Source: Mactra quadrangularis
Lineage: Eukaryota > Mollusca > Bivalvia > Venerida > Mactridae
NCBI GenBank assembly: GCA_025267735.1
Contig: CM046303.1
Span: 41,801,380 to 41,865,379, forward strand
Length of the DNA: 64,000 nucleotides
Direction of reading: 5' to 3'
Shown: positions 35,441 to 47,465 of the stretch, in pieces
How positions within the stretch are numbered: position 1 is the stretch's first letter
How the letters are laid out: the number at the start of each line of letters is the position of its first letter
The notes under the pieces: model-generated
Databases searched by the model: none
The model's input: the letters and a program-made list of their open reading frames with translations, nothing else
Told to the model about the DNA's origin: nothing
Position numbers and translations under genes: made by a program

Positions 35441-36785
35441 GTGTGTAAACCAAATACTTAGTGCTTTAAAGAACACGTGTAAGCCAACTACCTAGTACTT
35501 TTTTAATACACTTGTGTTAGCCAACTACCTAGTGTTTTTTAGAAAAAAACCCATTTGTGTTAGCCAACTACATAGTGCTTTTTAAAAACATTTGTGTAAG
35601 CCAACTACCTAGTACATGTACTTTTTAAAAACACTTGTATAAGCCAACTACTAAGTGCTTTTTAAAAACACTTGTGTTAGCCATCTACCTAGTACTTTTT
35701 AAAAAACACTTGTATAAGCCAACTACTAAGTGCTTTTTAAAAACACCTTTGTTAGCCAGCTACCTAGTACTTTTTAAAAACACTTGTATAAGCCAACTAC
35801 TAAGTGCTTTTTAAAAACACCTTTGTTAGCCAGCTACCTAGTACTTTTTAAAAACACTTGTATAAGCCAACTACCTAGTGCTTTTTAAAAACACTTGTAT
35901 AAGCCAACTACCAAGTACTTTTTAAATACACTTGTGTTAGCCAACTACCAAGTGGTTATTTTTAAAAACACTTGTGTAAGCCTAGTGCTTTTTAAAAACA
36001 CTTGTGTTAACCAACTACCTAGTGCTTTTTTAAAACCATTTGTGTAAGCCAACTATCTAGTATTTTTTATTTATTTATTTATTGGAGTTAACGCTGTGTC
36101 AACACAATTTCAGGTCATTTTAAGGCGTCCAGCGCACCTAACCTAGCTTTCCTGTACCATTGTCTATAACCAGTACTCACCTACCCTTCCACAAGGTCAG
36201 AAACTTCTCCATATTATCTAATCAATGGAGGAAAATCGACATTTTTGTCAAATTTTCATTGAAGGGTATAACCTTCCTGGGTGGGATTCGAACCCACACC
36301 CCCTCGGGCACGAGTATCCAAATCCTGGCGCACTACCAACTGCGCTATCGACCCGGGTTAGTAGTACTTTTTAAAAACACTTGTATAAGCCAACTACCTA
36401 GTGCTTTTTAAAAACACTTGTGTAAGCCAACTACCAAGTGCTTTTAAAAACACCTTTGTTAGCCAGCTACCTAGTACTTTTTAAAAACACTTGTATAAGC
36501 CAACTACCTAGTACTTTTTAAAAACAATTGTGTAAGCCAACTACCAAGTACTTTTTAAAAACAATTGTGTAAGCCAACTACCAAGTGCTCTTAAAAACAG
36601 CTTTGTTAGCCAGCTACAGAGTACTTTTTAAAACACTTGTGTTAGCCAGCTAGCTAGTGCTTTTTAAACACTTCAGTGTATTAACCAAGTACTTAGTACT
36701 TCCTTAAAAACTTGTATTAGCCAACTACCTAGTGCTTTTAAAAGCACTTCTTTGCATTAGCCAACTACCTAGTACTTTATATAAA
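35441..36785. repeat. 37-bp minisatellite, split by a SINE
   Basis: The unit is ACTTGTGTAAGCCAACTACC then TAGTGCTTTTTAAAAAC, with about 25-30 units in two blocks (35441-36066 and 36357-36785). Alternation of TAAGCCAACTAC and TTAGCCAGCTAC variants gives a two-unit higher-order repeat at 35640-35870. Confidence 0.9.
36067..36356 (-). mobile_element. tRNA-derived SINE, family 2, inserted in the minisatellite
   Basis: The reverse complement starts CCCGGGTCGATAGCGCAGTT (A box) and has GGTTCGAATCCCACCCAGG (B box), then a body with AGGTTAGGTGCGCTGGACG, GTGTTGACACAGCGTTAACT and an ATAAATAAATAAATA tail. It is the cleanest SINE in the window. It ends the minisatellite's left block mid-unit, and the array resumes after it. 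Confidence 0.85.
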
Positions 36786-37404
36786 AGAAAAATCAAGACA
36801 CATGGATTGTTAATTACATGTATTTATTACTCTTATTCAACAAAACATGCAAAAAATATTATAAAAGCTAAAATATCAGATATATAGAGCAAGAATGGCC
36901 GGATATATTTTAACAATGTGACATGGTTACATCTTCTACATAATAAAATAAATACATATGTTCTACAAATGTAACATTTTTACAATTGTCTAACATGATA
37001 TGCACCATAAGAAGTTATTTACAAAAAATACATAATCATTATGTGCTAGTGATAAGCATAAAATTGTACAGACAGGCACAATGAAAGGCCATGACATTTC
37101 AGATTACCATTAAAATTTTGAATATACAAGGGTGTGATATGATAACTATGTCTTGTTTTGCCATAAATTGTATAAAAAAGTTAAATAACAGGGACTAAGT
37201 AACAGTAGCCATCAGTGACATTACGGCACTAAAATTCAAATATTTACTTCTATGAAGGAGACTTTAAGTGGGTTGATATCTTACTGGGGAAAATGGCTGT
37301 AATAAGCTCATTCCGACCAATTATGATAGAACTTGGCACACAGGTAATTTCATGTCCCATCTATATGTTTTAGTAAACTCAGCAAAATTGCCATTATTTT
37401 TGTA
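36786..37404. other. No gene recognised
   Basis: AT-rich DNA. On the minus strand, AGTAATAAATACATG near 36820-36833 could be a poly(A) signal for a leftward transcript, but no matching coding exons were found. Confidence 0.35.
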
Positions 37405-38362
37405 CAGTCATTTCTCGTTATCTCGACTTCGTTGGGACCGTTGAAAAATAGTCGAGACAACGAAAAGTCGAGATAAACAGACTGTATCTCGATGGAACGA
37501 GTAACCAAGCGTATATTCTTCTGAATATTTGAAGCCAGTCAAATAAATTGTTTGTGTATGTGTTTGACGTCATATAATATTTCCTACAACCCCAGCACCG
37601 TCATCGTGTATGTCGGTTTCTCTTTGATAATTTTGAGTAGTTGCTGATATTACCTAGTTGTGTGTGTGTGAAGAGTAATTGACTATTACATCACGAAATC
37701 ATATAGACTTGAACAACATAAATGTCGACATATCTTTTAAATGAGTGTCTTTCTAACGATATTTTCGATCCATAACAGTTGTAAACATCTTTTTTTTTCA
37801 ACAGGTCTGTAGAGTGATTAATTTATCATGCAAAGAAGATGCCGTACATTTATATCAACTTAAATGACGAAATAAAATAATAAAAATAACAAAAAAATAT
37901 TTGTTTCTTATTCTTATTTGACAAAATATTCATTAAACAAAATATAACGAGTGATAAGTTCTGTCAATTAACACTCGACTTATTTAACAATGGTTTCATT
38001 TAGTCATGTCAATTAGTTTGTATATTTAAATGACATGTTAATTCAATCTTGACACGTTCTTTAAACAGATTATCTATACAGTCGCTAATCGATAAACAAT
38101 GGGCGTGTGTTATTTTTCGCACCTCAACAGATCGCCGATAATGTCTTTGTCTAGTCGACTTAAACATTATAATTTTATAGTAAAAAAACACTTTGGGACT
38201 TAAATTTATAGTTGAGAGAGCGAAAAAGTCGAAAGAAAAAGATCGAGTCAAACATATTTTTTTCATATAGATAAAGAAGGAAAAAAATCGGGACTTTTGA
38301 TTTTCAATCAAGACAACTTCAAATGTCGACACAAGAGTAGTCGAGATAATGCGAATTGACTG
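37405..38362. mobile_element. pogo/Tigger-like non-autonomous element (958 bp)
   Basis: The ends read CAGTCATTTCTCGTTATCTC and, reverse complemented, CAGTCAATTCGCATTATCTC, and both are followed by GACT. Each end abuts TA (37403-37404 and 38363-38364). TIRs of this form (CAGT...CTCGTTATCTCGA) are typical of pogo/Tigger families. The 107-codon open frame inside is not transposase-like. Confidence 0.75.
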
Positions 38363-38829
38363 TATATATTTCTCTATAATTATTACTGACGTTAAGTCTA
38401 GGTCAATTTTTTTACATGTATTTTAAATTTTAAGCTGCAAGTTGTTTCCAAACACATATTTACCTTGAAATTAAAACACAACTGACACAGGGCGATCCTA
38501 ACAGCTCACTATGAGCACATAGTGCAAAAATACCAGCATGCAATACATACATAATTTCATAAAAATTACAATTTTCACATGGAAGCTCTAAATACATTTG
38601 ATTTAAACTTAACTATGAAAGACAAAACAAAGCTGTGTATTTATATATACAAATAGCACTTCATATCAACACATCAACATGAATTTTATTATACAATATC
38701 AATCTGACAGGTTTCAGCCTGATTTAATAATGTATTTCAAGCTTTCTTTGCATAATAAGAAGCAATCCTTTACTGAATTAATTTAAGAGGAAGATATAAA
38801 CCCTGTGGAAGTACAATGGTATGAATTAC
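38363..38829. other. No gene recognised
   Basis: AT-rich DNA between two repeats. Confidence 0.4.
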
Positions 38830-39055
38830 ACCACAACAAGTTAATCATGTGTTCCACGGATTTTTCTGTAAAAAAAGGGCGAGTGAGTGAAGAAAAAAAA
38901 ACAACTTAATTCAGTTGCTTTATAATCATAGTGATTTGACTAAATTTTTATGAGCAAGCGAGGAAATAAAAATATTTTTTTGTGTAAAAACTGCCAAAAT
39001 TAATGTGCGAGTGAATGCATAGAACATATGATCAACTTGTTGTGGCCTTAAAGGT
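38830..39055 (-). repeat. Dispersed repeat, copy 2 (inverted relative to 16.6 kb)
   Basis: AGCAAGCGAGGAAATAAAAA, GAACATATGATCAACTTGTT and TTCAGTTGCTTTATA match the reverse complement of 16632-16775. The outer ACAACAAGTTAATCATGTGT at 38832 mirrors the far end, so the element has inverted termini. Confidence 0.65.
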
Positions 39056-39227
39056 TGGAATTGCAATTTTTGCAATAAAATAATGAAATAACAGTTACTA
39101 GTAGGACAGTTTCAACTTTTAAAAAACATGGGCCTGATTAATGGAAGATTTGTAGTTAACTTGATGCTTCATTTGATGACCATCCCATGGCAGTTTTTCC
39201 AGCCTTTACCAGGTTATTTGTTTGTTT

Positions 39228-39545
39228 GTTTTTGTTGGGTTAAACGCCATAGCAACACATTGAATAAGTCAAAAAACGGTGGTCAGTCAACCTACTCACT
39301 GTTCCTGGAAAGGCTAAATCTCTGGATTTAGCTGTTGACTAACTACTAAGGGCATACTCCCATCAGTGACTGACAACTGCCCTACATAATTAAGAATCAT
39401 TGGTAGGAGGGAGAATGGCTGTAGAAATAATTTTATGACCAAGCTCCAGGAAAGTATTCCCCACCCAGGAAATCGCACCCACAACCCCTCGATCAGTAGA
39501 CTTGCGTGCTACCAACTGAGCTAGCTGGGAGGCTCTGCACCAGGT
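39228..39545 (-). mobile_element. tRNA-derived SINE, family 3
   Basis: The plus-strand order is TGGGTTAAACGCCATAGCAA (tail), GCTAAATCTCTGGATTTAGC, GACAACTGCCCTACATAATT and TTTTATGACCAAGCTC, then the head with CAACCCCTCGATCAGTAGA and CTACCAACTGAGCTAGCTGG. It parallels 11612-11893 throughout. Confidence 0.8.
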
Positions 39546-40427
39546 TAATATTGTACAATAATAAACAAGTTGATAATATAAGGGTAGGGTATAACAAATT
39601 TCTAAGCTAAAATTAAACAAACATTTACATACAGGTATTTTAACATTTTAAATAACTGTCGGTAACACACATTAACTTCGCTGATTAAAATATATTTTAT
39701 CTACAGTGAGTACAGAAATACTGTAGTGAATACTTAAAGTAGCAGTGTTTATGTATGCGCCACTGACAGTTGAATAAAATTTAACGATACATAATACAAT
39801 GTATTAAGATATTCTACTATTGACTCTATTTTGATTGAGATCCATAAATTATTGATGGAAATATTGCTAAGTAAATACAAGTAACAAAATATTCAATCAG
39901 TATACAACCAAAAATAACAATTATATAAAATTACTGAAACAAAACACAAGGAATGCATAGCTAATTGATATGATAATATAATAACTAAAATAAAACGAAC
40001 AATATTAGGCCATACGAAATTGTTTGAATTCAAACACTTATCCAAGCATCCCATTTCTTTTTATTTTGATTCCAGAAAAGTCTTGTAAAAAGGTTTGGAT
40101 ATTCAAATTACCCTCTTTAAACATAAAACTGACTGACAACTGAAACAGAATAATGTTTAAGTATAAAATGTTAAGATGTTTTCACAAATAGCATTATTTC
40201 GCCACTGTCTGTTACAAAGACAGAAACCCCTTAGGTTCTTGTTTTGTGTTATTTTTTTGTGGTGTCCTTTTTATAATAAAAGATTACAAAATAAAAAAGT
40301 CTCCCTCATTGCTGTTTGGCTGTGTGGTAAGTCTTTGTTTTTATAGTTTCTGTTCCTGATATGTTTGCTTACACTTTTTAATGCATGGTTTAATACAAGC
40401 CCAAAATGCCTTAAAATAAAAGATAAC
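39546..40427. other. No gene recognised
   Basis: AT-rich DNA. It includes dispersed repeat copy B at 39690-39790 (see 25045-25155). Confidence 0.4.
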
Positions 40428-40890
40428 AAGAGCACCGCTAGGCGGAGCATTATATGCCCGAAAAAGTTGTTTTTTTTAGTTAAGATGAAGCATTTGTAAG
40501 ACATGAGAATATTTCAACTTAAGTTATGCTCCGGAAACTGTTTTCAGTTTTAAGGTAATAGTGACCTTGACCTTGCAACCCCAAAATCAATAGGGGTCTT
40601 CTACCCAATATGGACAATCATCGTATGAAATTTGAATATTGTGGACCAAATGGAACTTAAGTTATGCTCCGGAAACTGAAACTATTTTCAGTTTTAAGGT
40701 AATAGTGACCTTGACCTTTGACCTTGTGACCCCAAAATCAATAGGGGTCTACTACCCGATATGGACAATCATCATATGAAGTTTGAATATTGTGGACCAA
40801 ATGGAACTTAAGTTATGCTCCGGAAACCAAATTGCTAATAAACGGACGGACAGACGGACGCCAGGGGGTATAACATAATATGCCCGAAAT
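40428..40890 (+). repeat. Mollusc-type tgaccttgacc repeat with internal tandem units
   Basis: The head is AGAGCACCGCTAGGCGGAGC then ATTATATGCCCGAA. Two and a fraction tandem units start AACTTAAGTTATGCTCCGGA (40516, 40654, 40805; spacing 138 and 151). Each holds AATAGTGACCTTGACCT and AATCAATAGGGGTCT. The tail has ACGGACGGACAGACGGACGC and TATGCCCGAA. The units differ by an inserted extra TTGACCT and AAACTAT. Confidence 0.8.
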
Positions 40891-43609
40891 TCTTTCCGAA
40901 ATAAAAAAAATAAAATACAGTATTAGCATACACAATAACAAAGAAGCAAACAAATCTACAGCTGCAAGTTTCATTTAGATAATTCTCAGAGAATGTAGCC
41001 TAAATGTGTTTTCACACCTATTTTTTAAATTCCAAGGCAGTAGAGTTAACCATAAATTCATAACCCATAAAAATGATGTTTTCATGACAAACTCATCAGC
41101 ACTGGATATGCACTCCAGCAAAATGGCATTTCTACTGGTCTGAATGAAAGTTTTCTGAATTTTTTATAATTTCGGAAAGAAGTGACTGTAAAAAGTTAGA
41201 CTGTCAGACCACTTACAATCCAAGTCAATTTTGGTGGACTTGGTCCACAAACCACTGCATCAATTTAAAAACCATTTATATTGCATAAAAGTAAAGTTGA
41301 GATTCAAATGGTCAATAGACAGATCCTACTCATTGTAAAAATACTTCTAACAAATAAACAGCAGTAAAATAGCTTTTTTGAACTTCAAGAATACATAAAA
41401 TGAACATTTTCCTCAAAAACATTATATAATATATGTAATAAATGGAGCAAATCAATATAACAACCTTTCATATTATGAGATTAAAACATTATAATTTGTA
41501 GCATATATTAGCCCTGTAACCATGCTATAACTTTAAACTGAATAAATCTATAACCGATAGTATCAATCATTTAGCCGCCTTCCTCGGTATAAAATTGAAA
41601 CATATCTAAAAAAACCATTACAAAAAGTCTACATTGAAAAAAAATAATCACAAATATTATGTATAGGATTCCCTCCAAAATTTGCTATCAAAAATACTAT
41701 GAGTAAAAATTACGAAGTTTCATTTAAAGACATTGAAACTACATGCACATGTATATGAATATACATACACAAACTGTATACTTGTAAATTGTATTGGCAA
41801 AAAACTATTATGTTTGTGATAAATAAAGTATTGAACTTAAAAAAAACTTGTTTAAGTTTAATTGTTGGTTACAACTTGGCCTCTTAATTTTCCAAGACAA
41901 ATATTAAAATTAAATCATGATAGTAAAACATCAATGATTATGACCATATGCCTGGATCAACTGTGTCAAAGACGAAGTTTTACAAAAAAAATTATACTGT
42001 AAACACTTAAATTTAAGACTAATAAATTACTGTTTTACATTTTGAAATTTATATTACATTATCCCTCAGTTATAGATTCATACACTTTAAAAGAACTTGA
42101 CTACAAAATTATATCAATATAAAAATAATTGAGCAATAACTGTAAATACCAAAAATAATCAGAATGAAGCAATGTTTAGTTTTTTTAAAAAATAACAATA
42201 TTATCAATAACAAATAATAGGAATAAAAAATAAATAACAGAACATATTGCATATAAAAACTGTCATTAGCAATTAAGTATACAGCAGCATCTGACAACCA
42301 TGAGATAAAAAATCCACAATTACATGGTGTGTAAATGAAAATAAAAGTCACACAATACAGCCTACATGGAAAATAATGTCATCAAATAGATTATCCCTAA
42401 AACCTTAAATGAAATCTTATTACTCTTGCATACATACAGAGCCCCTAAAGTGACAATTTGAAATCCTTTTTTTAAGTAAATAAATATTTCGTTGAAATAA
42501 AATATTATTGCCAACAATAGTTCTGCTGGGCAGGGCATTATAGTATAACCTACATTAAACAGCTAGTGAAGGGAGGTTTCTAGTAAGGCTGCTCACAGCA
42601 GAAGACCACTTAAACCAGGTTCAGATAATAATGCTTTGACTAGTTTAATCTGAATAGTGAATTATTTATGCAGTTTCTTATCAAGTTATCTTCAAAATAG
42701 GGCACAAGTGACCATGTCAGTTGTAAATTGAAAGTCTATCTTTATGTGAAGACACTTTTTTGATAAATTATGACTGTTTAAATACTCAACTGGGTTGGTT
42801 TTCACACATCTGGACCCTTATACAATGATGGTGACACTTCTAAATTTCTAAAATTTGATTGACTGTGACCACTTAATACAGGTAAATTGGTTATTTGGTA
42901 AGGAAATAGGTGATCACTGGCTACAGACAGCAGGTTGCTGCATATGATGAAAAAGAGTGATTTTTGTTGGGAAGCCAGATTGACCATTTACAGCAGGTGA
43001 CCGCTGATGCAGGTTATACTGTATATGTCCCTGTGCTGTCCAAACCAGGGACTGTAGATGAAGGGCTATCCACAGTAAATATCTGGAGAACCTAGGTACA
43101 GCCATTGTCATGTTATTGTCCAGACAAGTTTTCCCATATCAGGTCCAAGCAACCTTGGCCTTTGACCCTAAGAATTTACAGTCACAAGGCAAAAAATCCA
43201 TGACCCAAAGGGCTATTCACAAGAAATATTTTCATGTACCTAGGTACATGTACACCCTTTGTTGAGTTATTGTCCTGACAAGCATGGACAGACAGACTAC
43301 CTCATAACATAATATGACCTGTTTTTCAAATGGGTATATAAAAGTGATATATTTGTGAAAATAAAAGTATTACAAAATGTCACTTTAGGGTCTCTGTAAC
43401 TAGCACTAAATATTTAGCAACTCACATCCAGATCTCATTTCCTATGAATATTCATACAGAGTTAATTTACAAAGTAATAAAAATATAAACAACTACTGGT
43501 AATACAAAAATACTTAAGTCACAAAATAGCAAAAATAAATGTTACAGCACCAACAAGAATAAGGCAACAAAATTTATTGCACAATGCTGTACAACACAGG
43601 AAAAATATC
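40891..43609. other. No gene recognised
   Basis: 2.7 kb of very AT-rich DNA. Open frames are short and compositionally non-coding. It may be untranslated sequence of a transcript from the 43.6-44.4 kb region, but nothing proves it. Confidence 0.4.
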
Positions 43610-44376
43610 ATTTTTGGGCGGGGCTTTAGCCACGTCCAAAGTTAACAAACCGTAATTTCAGCTCCGAGCATTGAATTTAAGCAAAAAACCCGATCCACTC
43701 CGCATATCATTACTGCAAAAATTGATTCGGATATTTCGGTTAGTATATGTTATCATGATAATCGCCTGCGACTTATTTCCATAGATTAGATTTTTCATCC
43801 GGCAATAGATCAACATGAGTCATGATACGACTTAAACACGCAATGGAGAATTGGCAAGTCGACCTAATTCGGTTAAAGGCACCCGTTCATCCAAATACGA
43901 AATTGCAATTTTTTTGTTAAATCGCCATAAAAATAAACTATTTTTTACGAACGCTTGTATATAATAGTTCTAAGATTGTTGAACAATGCATTTGGTCAAT
44001 ATAAATGTCCGTTTAGTAGAAAATAAAGGTTTTATAACCCTAAAATCTACTGCGTAACAGACGGGATGAGTTCTAAAAATAGTTCGACCTTGATGACATT
44101 CACCCACAAACCATTGCGGGGATTCCCATTAACCTGGTTCCCTGGACTCATATCGCTACATGTACAACCGGTATATCTCTGACTTTGTCCCTGTGGCGGC
44201 AATGCGTACACACCGTATTGTTTACAAAATGGACATGGGTTCTTAAGACTTAGAAGACGACGATAAGTCCTGAAAGAAGACGCCTAGTGAACGAAGGAAA
44301 TGAAGTGGAGCGATGGATAGAGGTTACTGAGGACGTTTACTTATTAAACTGCGGCTAAAATAAGCGTTTTTGTCAG
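43610..44376 (+). promoter_or_regulatory. Candidate promoter and 5' untranslated exon
   Basis: This segment is richer in CpG than its surroundings and has an Sp1-like GGGCGGGGC at 43617-43625. It ends in a strong donor, TTTTTGTCAG|GTAAGAC, at 44376/44377. All ATG codons in the last 160 bases lead quickly to stops, so the exon would be non-coding in this model. It might drive the candidate gene at 44927-46295. Confidence 0.3.
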
Positions 44377-44926
44377 GTAAGACATAGAGCTAACGATTTT
44401 TAGACGACGTAGGTCTCGATCTCTTGTCTTGAGTTTACTCATTTAATCAAACATTATTTGGCGAATTGATTGTCTAAACTGTTCAAGAATTTCATGATTC
44501 CAAGCAAATCATTCATTTCCTTAAGACAAAACAGAATTAACGTTGTGATGATGGATTTGTTCCATTGGAAATGTGGGCTTCGTCCCCCGTTACTTCGCCC
44601 TTATTCAAATACAACATATCAACGCTGCATATATGCAGTCAGATTTACTTTAATTTGTGAAAACATTGCGTATTGTAAATATATTCCAAGCATTGCATGT
44701 TGTAAGCACAGGGAATTATTTTGTTAACAAAGAATTTGACTTCTTATTATTCAATCTGTAAAATAAAGTAAGTTGTGTGACTAGTTTTATAGTTCACATA
44801 TTGATTGAGCAGATGTGTAATACTAATACACATAAACATTAGTAGGTTTTCTGATGATTGAATTTATGCATTTCCTCCAATAATATGCCCTGCTTAAGTT
44901 ACAAATTCTATTTCTCTCTGTCTTAG

Positions 44927-46295
44927 CTTTTTGGAATATTGTGGGAGCAAATCAGTGATCATAATGGTATAAGCCAGCCATCCACCAACTCTCCAAAGCA
45001 AAAATATTTAAGCACAAAACTGAAAACATCCAGAAGCAGACACTTTCCGTCTCAGAGTACAGCGACAACTTCTGAACAAGGACCTTCCTCTCCAGGTAAA
45101 CCGTTTTGTAATGATGTAAGATAGGGACACATTTTATTGCTCAATTATTCATTATGATGATGAACTGCTTTTAAAATCATGATTCCTAGTTGTCTATTGT
45201 GTTCAATAGAAAGTTATGACAATTCAGTGAATATAACTAAACTGTATCAGTTGAAAAAAATACAATGACTTTGAATTGTAATGATGAATTAGCAAAATGA
45301 TATATGCTTGTACTTAGGGCCATTTCAAGACAGCTCTCTATGTATACACATGAATTTTGGATCTGCAGAAGTCTAGAAGTACTGTAGTAAAAGGTTATTT
45401 GATAATTGGGTTATCTTACATGATGTATGAACTAATTACATGTACATGTATTAAATAGATCTAATAATAGCATTTATCATGCTTGGCCTGTATGTGACTA
45501 CTTTGTCTCAGTATTTTTGCTGGCAATATCCCCGCTATGTAGATATATTGTACCTTGCCAACATACTTGATTTGTTACTTATAATTACATTTTCTTGTTG
45601 TATTATTACTTGTATAGCTTATTCAGGGGTGTAAAGTCAATTGATCTTTAGAATGTACAGAAACACTTGTTGTAGTCAATTTATTGCAGCAGCCTATATT
45701 AAGGAGTAATTAAAATTGTGATTGAAATAACTATGACATTTATGTGTCCAAATATGCCATCACCAGTTCTTTGAGTTTCGACTATTTATTTGAAATACTC
45801 TGTATAGTGTTTTGGTGAATAACTTTGTTAAGGCTCAAATTTATGTGTAAACCTTATATAGTAGTACAAAATCATAATTTGAGGACCCATACACAAATTG
45901 AATGTTTTGTCTGGCTCTGAGATATTAAATTTTTCTGTGTATAGTACCCTCTCATAGGCCTAGGGAAATCTTGATTTTGAGATAAATTGATCCACTATAA
46001 AATATGATGTAAAATTAAAAGGTAATCCGAGTACATTTCTAGTTTTTTAGTATTCATTTATTTATCAATACAATATTACTTAGGATTCAGGCCATACTTT
46101 TGTCATGAGATAGGTTTAATTATTGTAAATATTTTTGTGGTGTGCATGATCTATCTTTTCAAAATTTCATTCATCCGAGAACTTTTAGAGAGCTCTGTGT
46201 ATCTTTTATTTTTGTAGCTTATCTCATGTATTTATGTATATTTTCAGGGTCAAGATTTTGATAATACAACTGTACATCTAACAATTGACCAGTGA
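44927..46295 (+). CDS. Candidate Ser/Thr-rich C-terminal exons, unknown protein
   Basis: Exon 44927-45115 follows acceptor ctctgtcttag and is open for 63 codons, with a serine/threonine/proline/lysine-rich composition (for example STNSPKQKYLSTKLKTSRS). It ends at AATGAT|gtaag. Exon 46248 onward (acceptor tattttcag) continues in frame as GQDFDNTTVHLTIDQ and stops at 46293-46295. An alternative donor at 45096 would give SPGSRF and a stop. No methionine lies in frame in the first exon and the exon at 44376 does not supply one, so the start is missing. No domain was recognised. It could be a non-coding transcript. Confidence 0.25.
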
Positions 46296-46789
46296 TAATT
46301 GTTTAACAACTGTGAATTCAAGTTGCAACAACAGGATCAACATAGTGAATAAACTCATGACTATAATACTCATGAAAATTAAGGCAGATTCTTCTTGACT
46401 TACAATCTAACTAAAATAATAGATCTTTTCTACCATCTCTAGATCTGAAGACAAACAAGTTTACACCAATTTCTAAATGATTTTTCTGTTGACCAATTCA
46501 AATCTAATTAAAACCAATTAAAGTCTAATTTCACAAAAATGGATATTTTAGCAAACAAATAACCATTCTTAAAACTGAAACTAATACCTAATAGAACAGA
46601 ATCTTTGACTTGTCAAATTTTAAAATGTAACAGGATCTTTGAGTGGCTAAATTTTGGAAGTGTAATTCAAAGAATTTGTGTGCCTTGCTATCAGATCTAC
46701 ATGTGGTTAAAAAGACAAAGAAATTAAACTAGATTTCTGAACTTGATCAAGGAATTTGAAGTGACTTCCTGTGTTTTTGTGAAAAATGT
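46296..46789. other. No gene recognised
   Basis: AT-rich DNA after the candidate stop, possibly 3' UTR. Confidence 0.4.
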
Positions 46790-47465
46790 ATATGTAAAAA
46801 TGTCAATATCAATAATGCAACTTGTTCTCACTGACAAGAGACATATGAATACATTTTCAACTCCATGACTATCTGATATCTAAATTATAGATTTTGTCTC
46901 AGGTCAATGTGAATATGCTATGCATGATTTATATCAGTTCTTATGATCCTATGATTATTTGTATTCATGTCAATATTAATGTTATACCTTGCTCTAATTG
47001 TTCAGAGAAATATGAATACATTTTACAACATCTGAAATCTTAGTAATAGATTTTGTTTCAGTTCAACATGAACATGCTATGCATGATTTACATCATGATC
47101 AAGTGTCTTATGATAATATGTACATGTATACAAGTCAATATTAGTGTTATAACCAGCTCTAATTGGCCAGAGAAGTATGAATACATTTTCAACTGAATGA
47201 CTTGTTGGTATAATTATGGAAATCATACATTTTGTCTCAGGTCAATGTGAACATGCTATGCATGATTTATACCTAATGTCCAATGATAATATGTATACAT
47301 GTCAATATTAATGTTAAAAATTGCTCTCAATGACCAGTGACAGATGAAAACATTTTTAACTCAATTACCATCTGACATCTAAATTACAGATTTTGTCTCG
47401 GGTCAATATGAACTTGCTATGCATGACTTATATGAAATGTCCTATGATAATATGTAGGCTACTGT
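46790..47465. repeat. Tandem array, about 160-180 bp unit, four diverged copies
   Basis: The marker ATTTTGT(C/T)TC(A/G)GGTCAA recurs at 46890, 47050, 47229 and 47390. Each is followed by GAACATGCTATGCATGATTT, a TATGATAATATGTA block, GTCAATATTAATGTTA and GAATACATTTTCAACT. Confidence 0.8.

Noticed and set aside
36270..36350. Possible tRNA gene on the minus strand
   Set aside because: A and B boxes are good, but it is the head of a SINE with a body and tail repeated elsewhere, and no acceptor stem closes it.
35441..36785. CRISPR-like regular repeats
   Set aside because: Units are contiguous without unique spacers and the genome is eukaryotic; it is a minisatellite. The same applies to 6190-6715 and 32270-33125.
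38009..38332. 107-codon open frame as a transposase remnant
   Set aside because: It lies inside the pogo-like element but shows no DDE or DNA-binding motif.
40428..40890. Nuclear receptor half-sites (tgacctt repeats) as a regulatory element
   Set aside because: The tgaccttgacct runs belong to an interspersed repeat with tandem units; no evidence of regulatory use.
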